From: Stichopus chloronotus
Lineage: Eukaryota; Echinodermata; Holothuroidea; Aspidochirotida; Stichopodidae
Length of the DNA: 64,000 nt
NCBI GenBank assembly: GCA_021234535.1
Contig: CM037838.1
Span: 25,769,969-25,833,968, forward strand
Direction: 5' to 3'
Under the pieces are notes generated by a model. It was given only the letters and a program-made list of their open reading frames with translations. It searched no databases and was not told the DNA's origin. Numbering within the stretch: position 1 is the first letter of the stretch; each line of letters begins with the position of its first letter. Below are positions 27,401-37,600 of the stretch, one piece after another. The translations under genes and the position numbers were made by a program.

Positions 27401-28641
27401 GGCACAATATTTTTCAAATGAGCTACCAAATTACATTCTGAAAGGATATGCAAGTAGAAACTCATGTGACAGCTGAAATTCTGACCTGTTAAATCCCTTA
27501 CTGTAGTTTAATTTTGAATTTTTAATCAGAAACTGGACACATCATGTTGGTTAAAATCTTGATTATTGAGAAGAGTTTTCATGTTTATGTGAGTTTTGGA
27601 CACATTTTGAGGTATACCACACAAAAAGTTAAGTCTTTCTTACAACCGACAGTACCCTCCTTAAAAGTCTTTAAAATGACCATATCATTCATTAACATAC
27701 ATTTCCTCGCTGCATACAGTCATTCCCTTTGCCAGCAGATGGAAAAAAATTTGTCAAATAATTTCACAACTTTAATACACATGTTGGTGTCCAATGTGAT
27801 GACCAATGCCACGTTGCAGTGCAAAGAGTGCCACAGACTGCATAAATTTAGGTGTGTCAACTCTGACACCTACTACTAGAAAGGGATATGAGATTAATGT
27901 GACCTATATAAAATGTTAAAATCAGAGGCTTCCTTAAATTACTGAACCCTTAACTATTTGATGATGTGCATTTACTTGACAGAATAAATATTATGGACTT
28001 CCTAACTCAAAGTTAAGAGCTACATTACTGTCTTACCTTGTAGATACTAATCTGTTGCCTCTTTGCTTCCAGTTTGTCTGCTCTTGAATTTCTGTGTCAG
28101 TCTCCATGTTGACAGCATCTTCCTCTTGTTCGTGGTAGCTGGCACAGAGGAGCAGGAATATCTCAAGTAACTTGACAGCCACGGTCTCCAGCTTCGGGTA
28201 CAATCCAACGATCACCTGGAGGTCGAGCAGAGGGAAGAGATGTTCAAGGAATGACCTAGAAATAAGATTACCATAGTAACGGTTAAAGGCAGCACGATTT
28301 ACAGAACTTGGTTTAATTTACATACCCAGTGTGACATGAAATTTATGAGATGTGAGAAACGAAAGTTGAGTTAGGAGCATTGTCAGACATCTAAAATTCA
28401 GCATATTCATAACTCCAAGAAAGGTTGATTCCATTAAGTCAGGTCAAAAGCTAATATTTACCTGAAATAGTTCATTCTTGGACAAAGAATTCACTCTGAC
28501 CTTGGTCCAGCAGTGATCCAGTACTGATGAGTGTGCAGATTGTTGCCTGTACAGGCCACTATCGTGAGTGTACAGTCTAAAAAAAAGTAGGTAATGTAAT
28601 ACACGAAATTCATGGCCTAAAATAAACTGAATAATTACCCC

Positions 28642-28672
<31 letters not shown>

Positions 28673-31600
28673 ATGTATTCACAGCGGAAGATAAAAAATG
28701 ACGTAAATAGTTGGATGGATTATGCAAGTGTACTACAATTTGAACACAACTCAAGCTGATTTACAGGATGCTAAGTAAACAAATAGATAGTTACTGTACC
28801 ATTCTTGCATGCCAAAATATAATCGATTGCATTTGATTAGGACAATGAGACCTGCACAAACTATTCATTAGCTCATGTTTTATTTCACGATTAATGCGCA
28901 ATCAATATTTAAAAAAAATGATGCATACAGAGCTGAAAAACATGTGATGTTCTGATATACACTACATAACAAATACAAAAGAAAATTTCTTTACGATAAT
29001 GATACAGAAAGACAAACAAAAGTGTAATTATTGTTTGTTAATTACTGTTGAAAGGCAAGCTTATGAGGGGAAGTTTTTCCTTCCAATGTTCTGTGGGTGA
29101 GTTAGTGGAAATTTCAAAGTGCTGTAAGGGCAGCTGTGGGGATACAACACAGAGGAAATGCAAAGAGTTTGGATTGCCAGATGGAAGGCATCAAAATGAT
29201 CGATGAACTTCATGTTTTGGACACGGGGAGGCAAAACCATCTGTTATGACCTTCTTGAAATTGAAACAAGGAAGTACCTCTGAGTTGCAAATATATGGAA
29301 GCCCGGTGCAGCTCTGATGGTGTCACCGTGTCCCGGCACCGTCAGGGACCCGGACTCCAACAGAGGCAGCAGCACGGAGATGACATCCATAGGAGCGTAG
29401 TCAAGGTCCTCGAGTAAGATCCACTTTCCTTCTTCTACAGGCCTGGATGAAACATATAGGTCAAAGTTAGTCTCTGAGTGTTGGATATGAAGAAAATGAT
29501 TGACAAGAGAAGTCAGTAGTGGTCCTCCATCTCCTGTCTTACCCACTCTTTCACAAATGCTATGGCAAACACAGCACTAATTTACCTTATTACCAGAGAG
29601 GGGGGGGGGGGTGAGCAGGCGAGATCAGATGGTAAAGATTATCCTGAAACACCCCCTGGCTAGCTCTTTAACCTTCTGTCTAAACCATGCTAATACATCA
29701 CAAACAAGTTTAAGACTATTAAAAAAAAAAGTTGTACAGTTATACACCAATGAAAGCAAATTCTAAACTTTTCTTATTTTGAAAAATTCAGCAACAAAGT
29801 GTTTTGTATGTCATGAAATATATCCTTTTCAAACTTAGGCATTTTCATAATCAACATAGAATAACTTTGACATGGTGCAGTGCATGGACAGAAAAATTGA
29901 GCAATTCATCTTGTTCCATAACGTACTTTGTGAAAAGAGAATATCACTACTTGTTTACTGCTTATGATAACCGTAGTACAAGTAGTCTAGGGACGTAAAA
30001 GGAGCACCAATATCCAACGAACTTACGATTGAAACGCGTACAAGGCTATGCGCAGAATTCAGTCTATGACTACGACTAAGAGCACCACGAGTTCGTTCGC
30101 TAACTTAGATTCGAGTCGAGTTAGCCTAGCGTAGCAGTTACAACTTATGACACATTGGGCTAAGTTCCAGTAAACTTCTACTCGATCATGGCACGATACA
30201 TACGAACGTTTGAAAAGACAGTAACCGTACGCTTATTACACCATTATCTCTAGGGCTAGTGTCAATGACAATTTTGAAGAAAAAGACAACACGGTCAGTC
30301 ACGATAACACACATTTGCCAATCTTTTCTACCCTGCCTAGTGGAACTGCCAGTCAGGTGGACACGTACAGTCATGTAGTGGTCCACGCGCATGTATGCAA
30401 CACGTACGGCAGTATAGTGGTACGGCACACACACGAGCACATTACGAAGATAAATATGCAAAGTTTGACAGAACAGCTCGACGCGTTACCACCTGTTGTC
30501 GTTCTTTTTATTGAGATATAAAACAAACCAGTTTGTTATCAAGCAGTATTAACCTCCTGGGTTGAAATATTTACGAGTGAATTTTAATACTACATTCCTC
30601 TATCAGAAAATAATAGAATCCAAAGTCCGCTACAATCTATTTCAAACATTTCAGAATACCGACAGTGAAGAGTTGAGATTTTCATACGGAACAGCCATTT
30701 GCAAAACGGTGGAAAGGGCTGTTATTCATGTTTTACAGTCGTTTTTTTGTGCAATCCCTCAAAAATGTTAGTGTTTACAACGTAATAGTCTACAAACTAT
30801 TCTAAAAAGCATACAATAACTCTTATTCACATTTAAAAGTTTCGTTTCAAGTAATTTTATTTGGTTAAATTGAAAGAATTTTCAGTCATACAAAGGAAAG
30901 ACTGGCAAGAGGCTGAAACACGACTGCTATACTTCGCTATTCGCTCGTAAAAAGGTCAGAAACCTCATGCTGAACACACAAACGCAAAACAATTTTTGAG
31001 AAGACTGGAACACTTTAATGATGTCCATTGTGATTCTACGAACACAGGCAAAACAGCCTACAAGCAATAATATGAAATGAACAGTGTGACAATATACAAT
31101 AGCGTTATATAGGCTGTATTGCCTAACATAGAACACATACCTGAGTGAGAGGACCCGGCTGCCAGACAAACTCTCCTGGAATTTCTGTACATCTGTACGT
31201 TCCTACCAGAGCCTTTATTAGAAAGAGAAAACAAATTGAAGGGAGAGGTGATCTGAGAGTGTTTACGTGATTTTAGAATCATTTAAGCTCTAAGACCAAA
31301 TGTAAACTTAGGTTTCGCAGTCTTGTCAAGTCTGGTCTTTAGAATCAGTAAAACTATTTCTATTTGAGTCCAAGAGCTATCCAATATGAGCATTCTATGC
31401 TCAAATCCAGTCTTCAACACCTCCTTCCAACAATGAAAATTTCAAAACTGTCAAGTAAATTGCTTCAACCAAAGTGCAAAACCACTTTCAAATGAAATAG
31501 TACCATTGCCAGATGTTGTTTTGTCAAAGTAAATTCTTTAAACAGACATCATTGTTTCTTTAATAGCTTAAAGCTTGACAGTCTGCTTCCCTATGAGTGC

Positions 31601-34600
31601 AGTAGTACAGTAGTAGATCACATCAAAAATTTTTAGTTTAAAAAACCATGACAAACATTTTGGTGTCATGGCGATTCTTGAGCGACTACTGGCCTACCTT
31701 ACTGTCTGTCTGATCACCAAGCTGCACTTTGATCAGATCCGATGGGTTCAACCGTCCTGTAAGTCTGGCGATGTGTTCAACGTAAGAGGTTTTACCGCTT
31801 CCCACTGGACCTTCGAGCAACGTGGGCGATCCCGATACGACGGCGAGGGCCAAATTCTGCAGACTCGTTTTGGTTGACTGCACTGGAATGATTTTGTGAG
31901 AGTGCGACTCACCCTTTTAAATATGACAAAACTTGTTGAAAATGAGACCTTTCAAGAATTTTTGGAGGATAAGTCAAATGGAAGTCAAGTAACAAGGACT
32001 GCAAAGCTTGAAATTGCACGATGCCTTTTTTGGCGTTCACACGAAATACAAGAATCCAGCTCCTTCCAACTTTTCAGTTCACAATGGTATCATAACAAAA
32101 GACTTTTACATGAAATATTGCTGAACTGCACATCTACATAATTAGGAGCAAAGCTGTGATGCATAGCAATTCATTTTCTTCACTGTAATTGATCCTTGGT
32201 AAACAACCACATCATGTAATGGACATATAACAACAACACGACTTGTTAACATCTTAAAAGCTATAATAGCTTCTAAAATACTGTAAAGATATACATTATA
32301 TGTGGATGCCAAATGTCTGACTGTCTGAATAATGAAAAGCTCAACTTGAATGGTCCTTCTTGATGCTGTTTACCTCAAACAAAAGATTTGAAAGTGAACT
32401 TATCACCTGAGTAAAAAAAAAAAAATATGACAAAAATACTTTTTAGAAATGACAGTCTCAAGAATGTGCTGATTCAATCCTTTCTCGACTTGAGGGAAAT
32501 GCATTACTATTAGAAATAAATGCATTTTTACAAACCTGAACTTTATTTTCCTCTCTACAGAGTAAAACGCCGCAAACTGAAACCACATTCGGTGACAAAT
32601 CTCGACTGTGAATGACTCTCTTTCCTGTGGCAGCTTCCAAACTCGTCAAGGAACATGCCTCTTTGGACTTTCTCGTCAGATCTTCTTTCTCTAGATCTGA
32701 ACCGAATCTGAAGAACAGTTCATGCATCAAAACATTTACAGTCCTTCTGAGAATGGGGCAGAAGTTGTGAGTAAGTGGCTTATTCTCTTAGCAACTTGAT
32801 ATAAGTATTTCAGTCAGATGAAATTGTTAACAAGGTAGCAAAAGTAGGAAAAATTTCATTGACACTTTGCTGAGTCATCAGAATTTAAAGAATAACAATG
32901 AGGGCAAGCTTTAATAGTAATACTGGGACATACTCTGTGCTCCATAGCTACAATGAGGAAGGTTCCTGAAGTAGAATATTTGCTGTCACAACTGTTGCCT
33001 TCGTCAATAACGAAACAACGCGAAACAATGTAATAACTGAACTAAAATTACAGTCTAGATTTTCTGCCATCATGTTTCTGTCACAGTTTTGTCTCCAAGA
33101 TCCATGCCATAATGAACCAACGGTACTATGATTTGTTGCTTGAGTCTGAGGTCATTTAGTACCTGTTAGGCTTTACTTTCCACATCTTATGTTGTACAGT
33201 AGTTTACAGCACTTTGCCCGACAAAACCATTAAAGCAATAATCCAGTCTGGGTCCAACAAATTTCACTTCTTTCATGAAAATCACATTTTGCTGTTTGTT
33301 TGTCTTGATATCTTCGAGCAAATGCGTCTCTACGACTCTTTCATACCATCAATTGTCCATGTTAAAGACAACGTTATATGTATCTAGAAAGGATCAGGTT
33401 ACGCTTCACAATTTACAGACAGGAAACCTGAATGATAATCCATTGGAACAGTTCATATCTGTTAACATTTTTGAGATGTGGCTTTCCAAACTCTGACGAA
33501 AATGACACGGGAAAAGACGCGCAGTTTTGCACACTGTCAGTTGTTGTCAGACCTATATATGTTGCCTCTTAATTTCATTCTGGGTAACACATTGGTAACA
33601 GACATATCCTTAGAGAAGACGATACATGCTTCCGAAATAAAACTCTCAGGGCATACAAAATTGTTAATTGTCCTTGAAATAAGAGGCAAACAAATGATAA
33701 TACAGGGCATATCATGCGAGTCCTTGATATCAGAACTTTGCATAATCTTGCGTATGTTTATTCATGCACTTGTAAAACAGTAACCTGCGAGAAGATTATT
33801 GAGAAGAAACAAAACAAAATGGAGGTCTGAAGGTCTGAGTGAGAATTGCAACAGCATACAGTATCTATGACCAAATGTCTACATGTGCCATCATCCAAAC
33901 ATTTCCTTCTGAGCATGCATGTTTGCGACTATGAACTGGCCTAATATAAAATAGTCACCTCTCGTTATAATGGGAGGGGGCTACTAATGTGGCACCATAC
34001 AGTAATTGTTTTCCATGTATGGTGTGGAACATTTTACTTTCCAAGGTGAAGTTGTGTGATCTGGTGCATGTTGTCATAGAGCATTTTCACACACTGTGTT
34101 TCATTAAATACTGGATGCTTATTGAGAAATCGCCATTCTTGAAGTCAGAGTTTGACATCCATAAAATCACGAAGAGAAGCACTCACAGTATTTTTCATAT
34201 TTTTGTTTTTAAGATGTCAAAGATAAATAAATGAAACAAGGACACAACTGATTTATGAAATGCCAGGCAGACACTAGTAGTCTTAGACTGTTATTGTAAC
34301 AACAAACGGTAGCACTGAACAATCATGAATAACCTTACTTAGTTACTGACAGACTGACATATTTGACGATTGGTTCGACCGTGAGTCCGTATCTGCCAGA
34401 AATGTTTGCCAGCACTGACGTGGGCCGCTAGGCTGCGCATAATGTGAGGAATATGAGACGCATGGAATCTCTGCCACAGGCTTGTTGTATATCGCCTAAG
34501 CACCAGTCTTTAGCTAGTACGAATCACATTCCAGTTTTATGATTCTTCATTCTAACTACGAAGTCTTCCGACGTAAAGATTTATCAAACACATTGCAAAG

Positions 34601-37600
34601 CCAGGAAAGGAAACAGTCACACTGTAAGAAACCATGTAATTGTGATAATGTTCAGTTGGGTCTGAAATTCTCTCTAGTCTCTTTACAGTCCGGTGATTCA
34701 AAATGCCATCAACTGTAGCGATGGTCCCACGTCTGTTTTGAGGTGCGGCCGCATCTTACTACTTGGGCTGCCTGACATTCACAGACTTAGGCTTTTGTAA
34801 GACCTGGGAAAGCTTGACTTTTTCACCAAACTATTTATTTGGCCTCATAAATTATTGAAAATGATCTTTTTCATCATTATTTATATGTAACAATTTTTTT
34901 TTAGAAATGTCAGTAGTAGTGGAACAACTGCGTAAAATGTGTGAGTATCACCCTTAATGTGTGAGTGTTGGGAGCCCTGACAAAAGCAGCTACTGAGTTG
35001 TTGCATTCATCATCATAGAATGTCCTTAAACTAAAACACAAAATGGATGATTTGATAAAAGAAGTCCTAGCAAGATTTCGCCCTCCCCCCCCCCTTCTTC
35101 ATGTCATTATTAACCAATCTAACCAAATACATTGCAAGCTACTGTATCTTTCACTTTGACAAATGAAAGTCATTTAAAACAACAGGGATTGTCAATTGCT
35201 ATTCTCTGAGGCAAAGAGGAAGAGTGAAAGTTTTCTTTCAAATGCAAACCCATCAGTTCCTTCAGCCTCAATTTTTTCTGTAATTATTGATAAGAAAAAC
35301 AGACACGTTTCACTTCAAAATGATCGATGTTAAAATCTTGACAAGGATATTTGTTGCATTGTTGTAAAATAGGTACAGATGTCCCCTTGCATTTACAGTA
35401 CCACAGGAGCTGGTTCTGCTAAAAATATTATTCGGCTTTGAAATTCTAGCAGCAGGACCAAGTCACAGGGCTGCTAGTGTTAAGAGTTATGGGTAAGGTT
35501 AGGGTCAACAACCATGCAGCGGAGTGTAGGTGCATGGATGCACTTAATACAACTCTGCTGTGACAACAATGCCCAACCATTTATTGACCCTATACGACCT
35601 GAGTACAACATTATCAAACTGATAATTAAAGACAAGTGTCAAAGATGTTTCTGCACTGATGGAGCAAACTTTTTTAAGACTTTTAAAACAGATTATAAAA
35701 AAAGAAAAAAGGATAACTCACAGGGAGAGTTCTTGAATTTCTTGCTGACTGAAATGCTGTTGAAGGAAAATCTGCTTCTCACTCTCACCAAGTTTGTTCA
35801 GGAGTGCCAGGGTATGGCATGTGTACCTGAAAAGGCGATACAAAACAATGGATTTAAAAACAATTTCTCTCAATGAGAGTCAAATTGGATAACAGAGCAA
35901 ATAAGTAATCAAGGAAATTTAGAATATATATGTAGAATATAAATGCTTTAATATACTTAGAGGAGAGAATACACAAACAAAAACTTTAGTAGAATACTCA
36001 CTCAACATGACAGGTCCAGTAGACACAAACTGTTTAAGGGTTCAGTGTAAACTGAACATTTCGCGACTTGTAAAGTCACTTAAACCAATCCTTACAGTCA
36101 ACTAACTCAAAAGCTCTTTTACGGTACGTCAACAACCTCTCTGATAGACCACTATCAAATATAGAGACTATTGCTTTGGGTAAAGGACTAAAATTCATCA
36201 AAACTCCAGAGAAACCTAAGCGATCTGATATTCTCAAGTCCAAGAAAAACCTAACAAGTAAAGTGAGAATCTGGATGGTTATGAATGATAAACAGCAAAG
36301 GTTTCTATTTAAGTTCCGCTGGCCCTCAACTTGGTCACCAGGAGTGACATACAGTCAAAATTTGGAGGACTATCTTGGAGCAACCAAAAAGGAATTTGCT
36401 AAATACCGATATACAATGCCCTACATAATATGACTAATGCAGCACGTATTGCGTTTGTCGTAAGACAAAAAGCCTGTGTGAGAGATACCAATCACATACC
36501 AGAAATTCTGGAAGCTACCCCCTTCCGGCTAATATTCTACTTGTTACCCTGAATGTTGTATCTGTGTACACTCACACTCCACGAGAGGAAGCTTTGAATG
36601 TCGTACAAAAAGCCTATGCAGAGGCCCTGTAGAGCTATTATGATATTAAGGAAATATCACCTTCTTCCAAGTGGAGCTTGGTCAAACTCATTCTCATGTG
36701 AAATTGTTTTGAATTTGATGACCAATTTTTCCTACAGAAAATATGCACCATGGGAAATCAAGCATCCCCAGAAATCTGCGATATTGTCATGCGCAATTTA
36801 GAGAATCGCATAATACAGACAGATTCAAACGTAGTTAAATGGCTTTGCTATAGAGACAACATACTCTTCATAAACAATGGTACACGTGAGGAGCTTCTAA
36901 CCCTAATGGATCGTTTAAATGAAACTCATGACCACTTTAAGTTCAGCATGGAAGCTTCCGATACGTAAGTAACATATTTGGATCTGCAAATATTTAAAGG
37001 TCCTGGGTTTCAAACTAACGGTTTCTTGGACACCAAAGTCTATACGAAACCCAGTGAAATCTACCAATATTTCGATCAAAATTCTGCATACCCCTTTGCC
37101 CCCTTTAAAGGCTTCATTAAAGGCAAAGTACTAAGATGCACCCGCCTGTGCAACAATGAAAGTGACTGTGGAAAAAATGTAGCTCTTTCACAGACAAACT
37201 GCTTTTGAGGAATAACTCAAAAGAGGAAATAAACAGTGCCATCAATGATGTGGCCTTTGCTTAATATTGCTGATATCTAAGCCTGACAAACTTTAAAGCC
37301 AAAATATCTCTAACATGAAATCACATACGATGATTTCGGTCTGTCCCCTTAAAAATGTGCAACATTCACCGACTCACTGTAACGTCAGATGGTGCACCGC
37401 CTAACCCTTACTTTTCTTTTTCACCTTTCACTCATGAACCTCCCCCAAAATTCCAAACCTAGTATGACTCATACTTGGCTGGGGAGAAGAGTACCTTCCT
37501 TTTCTGACTTGACATGAGTGAATTCTTAGATGGCAGCCAAACAGAGACATGACATTTACTGGGATTGAGCATTATGACTCTCCTTTAAACTATACGTTCT

